Origin: Planctomycetota bacterium
Lineage (GTDB): Bacteria; Planctomycetota; UBA11346
Direction: 5' to 3'
NCBI GenBank assembly: GCA_014193115.1
Contig: BJHQ01000002.1
Coordinates: 258,815 to 322,814, forward strand
Length of the DNA stretch: 64,000 nt
A program made the translations under genes and the position numbers. Every line of letters starts with the position of its first letter. The stretch's first letter is position 1. The notes under the pieces were generated by a model. It was not told the DNA's origin. It worked only from the letters and a program-made list of their open reading frames with translations, and searched no databases. This document shows, in pieces, positions 44,301-50,837 of the stretch.

Positions 44301-45132
44301 AATCCATCAGATCGGGGCCGGTGGCGCAGTTCATCCCGACCACGTCCACCGGCAGAGCTTCCAGCGCGGCCAGTGCCGCCGCGATGTCGCTGCCGGCGAG
44401 CATCGTCCCGGTGGTTTCCACGGTCACTTGGGCCTGGATCGGTACTTCGCGACCGAGATCACGCATCGCCTGTCGGCAGGCCAGGATCGTGCATTTCACC
44501 TGCAAGATATCTTGCGCTGTTTCGATCAGCAGCAGATCGACGCCGCCGCGCAGCAGGCCCCGCGCTCCGGCGCGATAGCTTTCAAACAGTTCGGCCCAGG
44601 CGATGGCGCCGAGCGAAGGCATCTTCGTACCCGATCCCAAGGCTCCGGCGACGAACCGGGGTCGTTTCGCGGTGCTGAACTCGTCCCGTGGACCGCACGC
44701 CGCCCGGCCGGCCAGCTCCGCCAGTTGTTCGGCATCTTCTGGGGAAATACCGAATTCCGCCATCGCATGGGGAAACGCATTGAAGGAATGGGTCTCGACC
44801 ACGTCGGCGCCGGCCGCGAAGTATTTCCGGTGGATGCTCGGCGCGATCTCAGGGCGGGTGCGGTGGATGAGTTCGACGCAGCCATCCTGCTTGCCCGTGC
44901 CGAGATCGCTTGGCGCCAGTTGGAACTTGAACAGTTCGGTGCCAAACCCGCCGTCATAGATCAGGACCCGTTCGCGCAGCGCCGCCAGATAGGGGAACAG
45001 TGCTGCACGCTCGTCCCGGCGATAGCCCAGGTGGCTGATCGGGTCATGCAGGCCGATCTTGGGCAGACCACCATGATGCGGGCAGAGGGCTCCGCAGACG
45101 TGGCCGGGCTGGTCATGGGCAGGGGTGGTCAT
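41377..45132 (-). CDS. metH: Cobalamin-dependent methionine synthase
   Basis: Transfers methyl from methyl-tetrahydrofolate via cobalamin to homocysteine. 1251 residues from ATG 45132. All four modules are present. The homocysteine domain (to ~350) has zinc cysteines in GMNCATGPDLM and GGCCGTTPAH. The pterin domain has IMVDSTQVDVVEIALQHLGG. The cobalamin domain has ATVKGDVHDIGKNLV with the lower-ligand histidine DxHxxG. The AdoMet reactivation domain is C-terminal (FCxxx-type PCASERNDLVVFD, YSFGYPACPRLEDQ). A 121-bp gap separates it from the ArsR-methyltransferase gene upstream, probably the regulator of this operon. I saw no clear cobalamin or SAM/SAH riboswitch in that gap. Confidence 0.96.
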   Translation of the reverse strand: MTTPAHDQPGHVCGALCPHHGGLPKIGLHDPISHLGYRRDERAALFPYLAALRERVLIYDGGFGTELFKFQLAPSDLGTGKQDGCVELIHRTRPEIAPSIHRKYFAAGADVVETHSFNAFPHAMAEFGISPEDAEQLAELAGRAACGPRDEFSTAKRPRFVAGALGSGTKMPSLGAIAWAELFESYRAGARGLLRGGVDLLLIETAQDILQVKCTILACRQAMRDLGREVPIQAQVTVETTGTMLAGSDIAAALAALEALPVDVVGMNCATGPDLMDSHIRHLAEHATRFVSCLPNAGLPRNEGGKAIYDLTPAELARWHVKFVRDYGVNAVGGCCGTTPAHIAAVVEAVHGMSVKERPATYPATLSSLHAAMPIRQDTGILIVGERTNATGSKAFRELLFKDDWDGIVHLAQEQVAEGAHVLDVSVAWTGRDERRDMREVMQRLAKIVKIPIMVDSTQVDVVEIALQHLGGRAIINSVNLEDGEEKLDAVCRLARTYGAALVALTIDEDREAGMAKTVERKVAIAERIHRLLTERHGIPSSSILFDLLTFPITSGDADTRKLGLWTLEGIAAVKARLPECGYILGLSNVSFGVKPYARQVLNSVYLDEAIQRGLTGAILNASKIVPIDRIPANEVSLARDVIYDRRVFAADGSVSHDPLFAFVNHFTSATSSVVATADAFAALPVEERLKRRIIDGKKIGIEGDLDLARASRSPLSIINDVLLDGMKTVGELFGSGKMQLPFVLQSAETMKAAVRHLEQFMERSADAQKGTMVLATVKGDVHDIGKNLVDIILTNNGYRVVNLGIKQPIEDILKAVEQHRPDAIGMSGLLVKSTVVMKDNLEYLAERGLRHQVILGGAALNRAYVENDLRNLYNPSKLPVSADDGRTAATGSQPPAPSHLVWYAPDAFDGLQLMEELCGHVAPDKLRLTTKATRKAVVKTAQQILDEKLAAGTAYVPSGIPAAPRIPKPPFWGRRIVESAQLDLPTICRYINTNALFRGQWGFRQGQELTKEQWQELVEREAEPVLRRWIATATRDKMLEPQVVYGYFPCASERNDLVVFDPVSGAEAARFNLPRQMEPDSKHLCIADFLRPRGADAIGDEASWIPSAAWANGARDVLAVHCVTMGKIASEHCQRLFKADNYQEYLYFYGLSVETAEALAEYWHKRIRQQLDIAGDDALEMADLFTQGYQGSRYSFGYPACPRLEDQRMLQDLLRWQDIGIELSEEFQLHPEQSTSALILHHPAARYFNL

Positions 45133-45253
45133 GGAGATCTCGCAGGATGAACCGCACCGGCGCCAGGACGCCAAGGGTCGAGGAAGGCGTCTGATCGTAC
45201 TGACGGAGAGCCGCCGTGCATCGCAATGCCTTTCGAATCAGCGTCGCGGAAGC

Positions 45254-46180
45254 TCATTCCGGTTTTCTCGCAGTCAGCACCAGGGACTGGAAATGTGGCG
45301 GCCGCGGTTCGGCGGGCAGCGGCTCGCAGCGAACGTCGTCCAGGCCGCGAGCCCAGCCAACCAGCTGCCGTGGCGTGAAACCGCGGTGGCGGTGGCCGAA
45401 ACGCTCGGCCTCGGCCTGGTCGTGGGCGACCAGAGTCAGCACCAGCAGCCGTCCACCTGGAGCGAGCAGGCGGACGGCCTCGCGCAGGGCCGCAGCCGGC
45501 ACTGGGATGTATTGGAGGCTTTGCAGGAAAAGCACGCTGTCAGCGCAGGCATCGGGCAGCGGGATGGCTTCTCCGCCGGCCGGAAGCACCGTGACCCTGG
45601 CCAATCTCAACGCGTCGATCCGCTTGACCGCTGCGGCCACCATCGCCGGATTGGGATCGACGCAGGTCAACTGCTCGCAGCGCGGCGCCAGCAGTTCGGC
45701 CATGCTGCCATCGCCGGCACCGACATCGATGCAGCGGCCGAACCGAGCGAAACTCAGCAGTCCCTGGCACAGCGCCGCCCAGGTTCGACCGGGGGCGTAT
45801 TCGCGGTCGAGGCTACCAGCCACCCGATCAACCCAGCCGGCCGCATTGGTTTTGCGCAGTTCAGTCAGCCGCTCGCGATCGGCACGGGTTTGGAAATCGT
45901 CTGCGGACAAGCCGCGCACCGCGCCCCAGGCCGCAGCCAGATGGGTGGCGACATCGCTGCGCATCCGATACCGGCGACTGGCTCCCTCAGCGACATCGTG
46001 GATCAGCCCGGACTGCTTCAGCTTTGCCAGATGGCCGCTGATCGAACTCTGGCCCAGCCCGAGGGTTTCCTGCAATTCAGCGACCGTGAGCGGCTCGGCA
46101 TCGAGCAGATGGAGCAGCCGCAGCCGGGTGCCATCGGCGAGCAGACGGAGATGATCGCCGAGGTCGTCCACGGCAACCAT
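45254..46180 (-). CDS. ArsR-family regulator fused to SAM-dependent methyltransferase domain (SahR-like)
   Basis: 308 residues. Residues 1-~80 are a winged helix of ArsR type: LLADGTRLRLLHLLDAEPLTVAEL, then GQSSISGHLAKLKQSGLI. Residues ~130-300 form a class I methyltransferase fold: RCIDVGAGDGSMAELLAP, TCVDPNPAMV, ALREAVRLLAPGGRLLVLTL. ArsR-methyltransferase proteins next to metH or ahcY regulate the SAM cycle, and SahR in Proteobacteria responds to S-adenosylhomocysteine. Here metH follows directly downstream, so the same role is likely. It lies 7 bp after the stop of an unknown gene, and a near-palindrome covers its start codon. Confidence 0.87.
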   Translation of the reverse strand: MVAVDDLGDHLRLLADGTRLRLLHLLDAEPLTVAELQETLGLGQSSISGHLAKLKQSGLIHDVAEGASRRYRMRSDVATHLAAAWGAVRGLSADDFQTRADRERLTELRKTNAAGWVDRVAGSLDREYAPGRTWAALCQGLLSFARFGRCIDVGAGDGSMAELLAPRCEQLTCVDPNPAMVAAAVKRIDALRLARVTVLPAGGEAIPLPDACADSVLFLQSLQYIPVPAAALREAVRLLAPGGRLLVLTLVAHDQAEAERFGHRHRGFTPRQLVGWARGLDDVRCEPLPAEPRPPHFQSLVLTARKPE

Positions 46181-46203
46181 CGTTCCATCATGATGCGACG
46201 ATG
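46178..46203. promoter_or_regulatory. 26-bp near-palindrome over the ArsR-methyltransferase start
   Basis: Outer arms CATCGT and ACGATG flank a perfect core CATCATGATG (46186-46195); only the two dinucleotide linkers break the symmetry. It spans the start codon of the regulator gene and the stop of the upstream gene, a suitable place for autoregulation. Confidence 0.5.
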
Positions 46204-47279
46204 CAAGGCGGAGTGGGACGGCGGTAGCGGTCGGTCACACCTCGGGCGCACAGGACCGTGGCGAGGGCCGCCGCGTCGTCCGGAGCGATTCCGCCTGGGC
46301 CCTGGCGGGCGGCGATGGCAACGGCAGCGGTGGTGATCCGTTTCCATTCCGGATGTCCCGAAGCCACCAACCGGCCGACTTCGTTCCACACCGGATCCCA
46401 GAATTTTCCGGTTTGCGAGGCCACCCGGGCGGCTCGTTGGGCCTGGTTGATATCGCCGCTTGCGATCGCTTCGCCAAGCGGTCCGACGGTGGAATCCAGG
46501 CAGGTCAATACAGGTTTCAGTCCGGCTCGGTGGCGCAGCCACCACAAACGGTGGGCGAATTGGGCGGCCAACGTAGCCATGACCTCCGGAGCGACCCGGG
46601 TCGCCAGGCGCTCTCCTGCGACCGAGCCAGCCACCATTCCGGCAATGGCCCCATCGGGGTCATGGCGGCGGAGCAGCTCTTGGACCGCCAGCGTACCCAG
46701 GACCCGGAAAACCATGGCCAGGTCGATGCCAGGCGCCAAATACACCGAAAGCGCAAGATACGCGTCCCTTGCCGTCGGTTCGGCGAGGAGCCCGGCCAAA
46801 CCTGCCACCGAGGGCTGGGTCGAGACCAGCGTCGGCTGATCGCGTTGCCATTCGCGCAAGATCGCCCTGCTCACCGACGCTCCATCGATCTGTTGGCGCC
46901 TCGCCAGGCTGGTCAGGAAAGCGCGACGCAGGGCCGGCCGCTCATCGCCAGCGACATGGGGCCAGAGCTGGGCCAGGGCATCGATCGAGCTCAGGTTCGC
47001 CGCCGGTTCGGCGATGGCGTCCTGACAAATGATTGCCAATTGGGAACAGAGCTGCGGCACATCGCCAGGCACCGAATCCTGATTAAAGAGGCCCGTATAG
47101 GCATCGACCGGAGTGATCGCGATCGCCGCAGCCCGGGCGATCAGCGGAGCACGCAGCTGTTCGGGGTGCCCGGGCAGTTCGTCAACACCGGCCGCAGACA
47201 CCAGCAACTGGGCGCGATCTCCAAAACAGGGATCGGCAACCAGGTGCGCGACCACCGACCGGGCGACGGCATGCTGCAT
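46188..47279 (-). CDS. Hypothetical helical protein upstream of the SahR-like regulator
   Basis: 363 residues from ATG 47279. The protein is Ala-rich and largely helical. It has no signal peptide, membrane segments or motif that I recognise. It contains blocks such as LSSIDALAQLWPHVAGDERPALRRAF and AIASGDINQAQRAARVASQTGKFWDPVWNEVG, which have a HEAT/ARM-like feel. Only 7 bp separate it from the ArsR-methyltransferase gene, so they are probably co-transcribed. A link to methionine or methylation metabolism is possible but not shown. Confidence 0.6.
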   Translation of the reverse strand: MQHAVARSVVAHLVADPCFGDRAQLLVSAAGVDELPGHPEQLRAPLIARAAAIAITPVDAYTGLFNQDSVPGDVPQLCSQLAIICQDAIAEPAANLSSIDALAQLWPHVAGDERPALRRAFLTSLARRQQIDGASVSRAILREWQRDQPTLVSTQPSVAGLAGLLAEPTARDAYLALSVYLAPGIDLAMVFRVLGTLAVQELLRRHDPDGAIAGMVAGSVAGERLATRVAPEVMATLAAQFAHRLWWLRHRAGLKPVLTCLDSTVGPLGEAIASGDINQAQRAARVASQTGKFWDPVWNEVGRLVASGHPEWKRITTAAVAIAARQGPGGIAPDDAAALATVLCARGVTDRYRRPTPPCIVAS

Positions 47280-47326
47280 GGAATGCGGACACTAGTCGGG
47301 CGGAGACGGGGGCAACTGTTTTCATG

Positions 47327-47472
47327 GGGGCCTGAGCCCCCACGGGCCTACGGCCCTGCCCCAGCTCCGCTTCGCTCCGCCCCCCGGCCTAGGTCGTCGC
47401 TCGTTTTCCTTCGGAAAACGTGGGCGCATCGCCTCCGGCGATTTTCTGCGCCCACCGCTCCTCGGGCGGCCG
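47327..47472. repeat. Long direct repeat, copy 1
   Basis: About 146 bp, nearly identical to 47588-47732. It contains several short inverted repeats: GGGGCCTGAGCCCC, GGGCCTACGGCCC, and CGTTTTCC-TTC-GGAAAACG at 47402-47420. The 115 bp between the two copies are also rich in partial GCTCCGCTTCGCTCCGC motifs. Confidence 0.85.
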
Positions 47473-47587
47473 ACCAGCTCCGCTTCGCTCCGCGCTCTGC
47501 AGGTCGCAGGCCTGCGGCCTGCTGCCGACTGCGTCGGCCCCTGCGCCGCCCCCTCGCTGTGCGTGGGGATCCCTTTCATATTTCATC

Positions 47588-47732
47588 GGGGCCTGAGCCC
47601 CCACGGGCCTACGGCCCTGCCCCAGCTCTGCTTCGCTCCGCCGCCGGCCTCGGTCGTCGCTCGTTTTCCTTCGGAAAACGTGGGCGCATCGCCTCCGGCG
47701 ATTTTCTTCGCCCACCGGTCCTCGGGCGGCCG
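47588..47732. repeat. Long direct repeat, copy 2
   Basis: Second copy, with only a handful of substitutions and one length change relative to 47327-47472, and the same hairpins. It ends exactly at the last base before the trmB stop codon (gene end at 47733). Confidence 0.85.
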
Positions 47733-48422
47733 TCACGTCTCGCTGAGCTCGGGGGACCCGAGGGTGAACGGCGCAGGCAGAGCCGTCCGTTCGCAGCGCA
47801 GGTGCATGATCGAGCAACCTTCTTCGCGCTTGTGGCGCTCGAAGACCGTCGGCCAGCGCACCGGCCGATCGACCTGGTATCCGGCAGGCAGCAGCAGATT
47901 CTGCCAACAGCCAGGGAAAAGCGTCAGATTCGACAGCACCTGCATGGCATAGCCGTGGGTGTCGGACGCGAACGACAGGATGCAGCCTGGCGCCGCAATG
48001 CGGGTCAGCTCGCCGAGGAAAGCGCGATTCACCAGGCGTCGCCGGCGGTGGGCCAATTTCGGCCAGGGATCAGGGAAGAGCACATAGATGCGCGACACCG
48101 AACTGTCAGCCAGCCGATGGCGGACGAAGGCAAGCGCTTCGGCGGCGAAGATCCGGACATTTTGGGCTCCAGCACCGAGGCATTTGTGGGCGCATTTGGT
48201 CACCCGCAGTGGATCGTACTCGACGCCCAGATGATCCTCGGCGGGGTGCGCGGCCGCCAGCTGGCTGATGAATTCACCGTGCCCGCAGCCGATCTCCAGC
48301 CGTACCGGAGCGGATCGTCCGAACAGCGTGCGAAGTTCGAGGCGGCCCCCTCCCGGCGGTCCGACCAGCGTCGCCTGATCCGTCGTGCGGTTCCGGTAGC
48401 GGCGCATGCCGGGCGTGGTCAT
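47733..48422 (-). CDS. trmB: tRNA (guanine-N7-)-methyltransferase
   Basis: Methylates G46 in the variable loop of tRNAs. 229 residues, start ATG 48422. The SAM site reads VRLEIGCGHGEFISQLA, the acidic strand HLGVEYDP, and the family motif VLFPDPWPKLAHRRRRLVNRAFL is complete. The C-terminal strand has the TVFERH block. The gene ends against the second copy of the long repeat. About 150 bp separate it from the divergent Rrf2 gene. Confidence 0.94.
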   Translation of the reverse strand: MTTPGMRRYRNRTTDQATLVGPPGGGRLELRTLFGRSAPVRLEIGCGHGEFISQLAAAHPAEDHLGVEYDPLRVTKCAHKCLGAGAQNVRIFAAEALAFVRHRLADSSVSRIYVLFPDPWPKLAHRRRRLVNRAFLGELTRIAAPGCILSFASDTHGYAMQVLSNLTLFPGCWQNLLLPAGYQVDRPVRWPTVFERHKREEGCSIMHLRCERTALPAPFTLGSPELSET

Positions 48423-48571
48423 GGACGAAGCCTTGGCATGATGCGGTCTAAGCCATCACCGGGTCATCGCCAAGCACGAATGGCACCCTTCGCCGGTAAA
48501 ATCGGGTCTGGCCAATAGCAGAGTTCCGCATCTGTTGATCTGGAATAGGAACCGATCATGATCACGCCGTA

Positions 48572-49009
48572 ATGATTTCCCAAACGGCAGAATATGCGCT
48601 GCGAGCCATGGTCATGCTGGCCGATCGCGAAGGCATCCCCCAGACCGCCCAGGCAGTCTCCGAGGTCACCCAGGTGCCGGTGGGCTATCTGTCGAAGATC
48701 ATGCTCGGGCTGGTCAAGGCCGGTCTGGTGACGTCGCGACGCGGGCTGCATGGTGGATTCGTCTTGTCGAGCACCGCTGCGAAATTGACGATTTACGATG
48801 TCGTCGAGGCGGTGGATCCGATCCGCCGGATCACGACCTGCCCGCTGAGTCTGGCCGCCCACGGAAAAAAACTGTGCTCGTTGCATCGGCGTCTTGACGA
48901 TGCCCTGGCCACGACCGAGACCGCATTCCGTGCGGTCACTCTGCAACAGCTGCTGACCCAGACTGGAAACAGTCGGCCCCTGTGCCCGCTGCTGCCTTCA
49001 TCTGGTTGA
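48572..49009 (+). CDS. Rrf2-family transcriptional regulator with cysteine motif
   Basis: 145 residues. The winged helix begins MISQTAEYALRAMVMLADREG, with recognition segment VPVGYLSKIMLGLVKAGLVTSRRGLHGGFVLS, close to NsrR/IscR proteins. Two cysteines in the central region (ITTCPLSLAAHGKKLCSLHRRLD) plus one near the C-terminus (RPLCPLL) could bind an Fe-S cluster that senses NO, oxygen or redox state. It lies next to the nitrate reductase operon, which ends towards it, so it is the best local candidate for controlling that locus. Confidence 0.88.
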   Translation: MISQTAEYALRAMVMLADREGIPQTAQAVSEVTQVPVGYLSKIMLGLVKAGLVTSRRGLHGGFVLSSTAAKLTIYDVVEAVDPIRRITTCPLSLAAHGKKLCSLHRRLDDALATTETAFRAVTLQQLLTQTGNSRPLCPLLPSSG

Positions 49010-49043
49010 GGCCGTGCTCACACCCTCATCCATCAACCAGCGT

Positions 49044-49146
49044 TGACCGCCTCGGTCATTGACCGGCCGCCTCGGTCATTGACCGGCCGCCTCGGTCATT
49101 GACCGGCTGCTTCGGTCATCGACCGGCTGCCTCGGTCATCGATCGG
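49044..49146. repeat. Tandem array of a 20-bp repeat
   Basis: Four full and two partial copies of GACCGGCCGCCTCGGTCATT, with full copies starting at 49061, 49081, 49101 and 49121. Each junction forms the palindrome CGGTCATTGACCG or its TCATCGA variant. It lies between the convergent Rrf2 and nap-operon genes, and the stop codon of the gene ending at 49136 is inside the last units. Confidence 0.9.
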
Positions 49147-49459
49147 ATTCCGCGCTGCGTTGCACCTCAGCGTCGCTGATCCGGGTCAGGCGCACTCCGT
49201 CCGGGCCCGGAATCAGCACATCGCACCAGTTTTCACCGGCATGGCGATAGCGGATTTGAACGGCTCGCGGTGGCACAGCCATGAGTGCAGCCTGAGCTTC
49301 GGACAAGGTCGAGACGTGCGAGGATGCAGTACGCATCGCTCCTCCGCGAATCCGAATCGAAAGGATCCGGGTGGTGGCGAGATCGGCGAACAACTGCGCC
49401 ACCCGGTCGGTATCGATCAGTCCTTGATGGACCGCTGGTAGGAACAGGGGTTCAGACAT
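49136..49459 (-). CDS. Small hypothetical protein at the end of the nap operon
   Basis: 107 residues, overlapping the upstream ferredoxin gene by 8 bases, which supports its being real. No known domain. It contains LFADLATTRILSIRIRGG, STLSEAQAALMAVPPRAVQIRYRHAGENWCDVLIPGPDGVRLTRIS, a compact alpha/beta pattern. No signal peptide. Likely an accessory or maturation factor of the nitrate reductase, by position only. Its 3' end runs into the 20-bp tandem repeats. Confidence 0.6.
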   Translation of the reverse strand: MSEPLFLPAVHQGLIDTDRVAQLFADLATTRILSIRIRGGAMRTASSHVSTLSEAQAALMAVPPRAVQIRYRHAGENWCDVLIPGPDGVRLTRISDAEVQRSAESDR

Positions 49460-50084
49460 GCGCGGTCCGGGTTGAAGGCATGATCATGACGGCATTGCGT
49501 GGCGCCGGGCAGACGTGGTGGCAGACGCCGCATCCCGTACAGGCATCGGCGGCGATCCGTGGCCGACCCCGGTCAAGGACGATGGCATGGGGCACCGGGC
49601 AACGCTCAGAGCACGACGTGCAGGTCGTTCCCTGATGGGCCAGGCAATCGAGTGGTGCGATCTTAGCTACGCCCATGACCAGGGATCGTTCGCGACTGAG
49701 CACGCCGGGACGGCAGGCGGAGATGCATGGCGTGTCGACGCACATCAGACAGGGCGAGGTGCCGGGATCGATCATCGGTGTGCCGGCCGCCTGCCGGAAA
49801 CGCGCTGGAGCGACAACGATCGCCTGATGCGGGCAGGCACGGATGCAATCTGAGCACCGGGTGCATCCTGCTAAGAAATCCTTTTCAGCGACCGCGCCAG
49901 GTGGTCGATGGACCGGGATCTCCCGCACTGGTTTCTTGGGGTGACGATCCGCCTGGGCGGACTCCGCCGAAAAGCGGCTCGCGGCTGCGTCGATCCGGTC
50001 CGTGACCGGCAGTGCAGCCCGGATCAGGGCTTTCGCCCATCCCCCGGTGAGCAACGCACGGCGATCCAGAGGACGATCAGTCAT
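49452..50084 (-). CDS. NapF/NapG-like ferredoxin with four [4Fe-4S] motifs
   Basis: 210 residues from ATG 50084 (GTG 50093 also possible). Four cysteine clusters: CTRCSDCIRACPHQ, CLMCVDTPCISACRPG, CTSCSERCPVP, and CTGCGVCHHVCPAP. The N-terminus DRRALLTGGWAKALIR resembles the twin-Arg-like start of NapF/NapG proteins, though the hydrophobic stretch is weak. NapG transfers electrons from NapH; no napH is present, so a NapF-like role in NapA maturation or assembly is at least as likely. It follows napB with a short gap. Confidence 0.82.
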   Translation of the reverse strand: MTDRPLDRRALLTGGWAKALIRAALPVTDRIDAAASRFSAESAQADRHPKKPVREIPVHRPPGAVAEKDFLAGCTRCSDCIRACPHQAIVVAPARFRQAAGTPMIDPGTSPCLMCVDTPCISACRPGVLSRERSLVMGVAKIAPLDCLAHQGTTCTSCSERCPVPHAIVLDRGRPRIAADACTGCGVCHHVCPAPRNAVMIMPSTRTAHV

Positions 50085-50096
50085 CGGTTCCACCGG

Positions 50097-50834
50097 TCAG
50101 CGTCCGGTGGTGAGTTCACGAGAGAAATCACGATGATCGGCAGCGGCATCCTGGGCATGGCATTGGAGGCAATTGACCCGCTCCGGGTGGGTGGTGCGCA
50201 GGCCCGGCCGACCGAGCAGACCATGGCAGCTCGTGCATTGTTGCCGCATCCATACTTGGTGCGGCATCGTCGGCGGAGCTCCTGGCCAGGCCCTGGTGCC
50301 ACCGGTTGGCGAAGTCAGGCCGATGAAAGCGTTCTCCACCGGTAGCGACGGCCCCAAGCCAGGGGTGGCCGCCTGCACATGACACTGGGTGCAATTGGTG
50401 AATGGTGGATGGCTCATCTTGGGAGCGATGATGGAATCGATGCGCTTGCCTTCGCCGTGGCACAGCAGGCACGAGGCCACCTGGTTGGCGTCCACCGGAT
50501 GGGGAATGGCCGGCGGCGCACCGGCATAGGCCCGGCGGCTGGCGCGCAGCGCAAGAGCAGACTGTTTCTCGGCCAGGGTCTGGACCACCTTGTCTGACAG
50601 TGCCGGACCATTCCCGGACAAGCGATCCAGATGGCTGAAAAAGACAGCGTTGGGTCCACGAGCACGATTATCCACCAGATGATAGGGCGGTACCTGGGGA
50701 AGTTCCGTCGATTCCACCGGGAGCGGCTTCGGCGGTATCCAACGTACGGTCGGTTCCGGTCCCAGTCCGACCGCCAGTCCGGCAAAGGCCAGGCCGATGC
50801 AGGCGGCAAAGAAAATGTCGAAGTAGCGACGCAT
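50097..50834 (-). CDS. napB: Tetrahaem c-type cytochrome, NapB-like with internal duplication
   Basis: 245 residues, N-terminal signal or anchor segment FFAACIGLAFAGLAVGLG. Four CxxCH haem sites: SCLLCHGEG, NCTQCHVQ, QCTSCHGL, NCLQCHAQ. Ordinary NapB has two. The two halves repeat one pattern: GAPPAIPH...CLLCHG...H...NCTQCHVQ and GAPPTMPH...CTSCHG...H...NCLQCHAQ. The protein thus looks like two di-haem NapB units fused, and it could carry electrons over a longer distance to NapA. It lies 3 bp downstream of napA. Confidence 0.85.
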   Translation of the reverse strand: MRRYFDIFFAACIGLAFAGLAVGLGPEPTVRWIPPKPLPVESTELPQVPPYHLVDNRARGPNAVFFSHLDRLSGNGPALSDKVVQTLAEKQSALALRASRRAYAGAPPAIPHPVDANQVASCLLCHGEGKRIDSIIAPKMSHPPFTNCTQCHVQAATPGLGPSLPVENAFIGLTSPTGGTRAWPGAPPTMPHQVWMRQQCTSCHGLLGRPGLRTTHPERVNCLQCHAQDAAADHRDFSRELTTGR

Positions 50835-50837
50835 GGT

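Noticed and set aside
43870..45150. 426-codon plus-strand frame opposite metH
   Set aside because: metH is unambiguous over the same bases; the frame is a composition artefact.
45133..45253. Cobalamin, SAM or SAH riboswitch upstream of metH
   Set aside because: Core motifs of these riboswitch classes were not found on the minus strand; the protein regulator next door is a sufficient explanation.
47327..47732. CRISPR array
   Set aside because: Only two units of about 145 bp, with internal structure and no short regular spacers or cas genes.
46353..48518. 721-codon plus-strand frame across the unknown gene, repeat region and trmB
   Set aside because: It runs antisense through trmB and through the direct repeats, so it cannot be a real protein.
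49044..49146. CRISPR array
   Set aside because: The 20-bp units are contiguous with no spacers.
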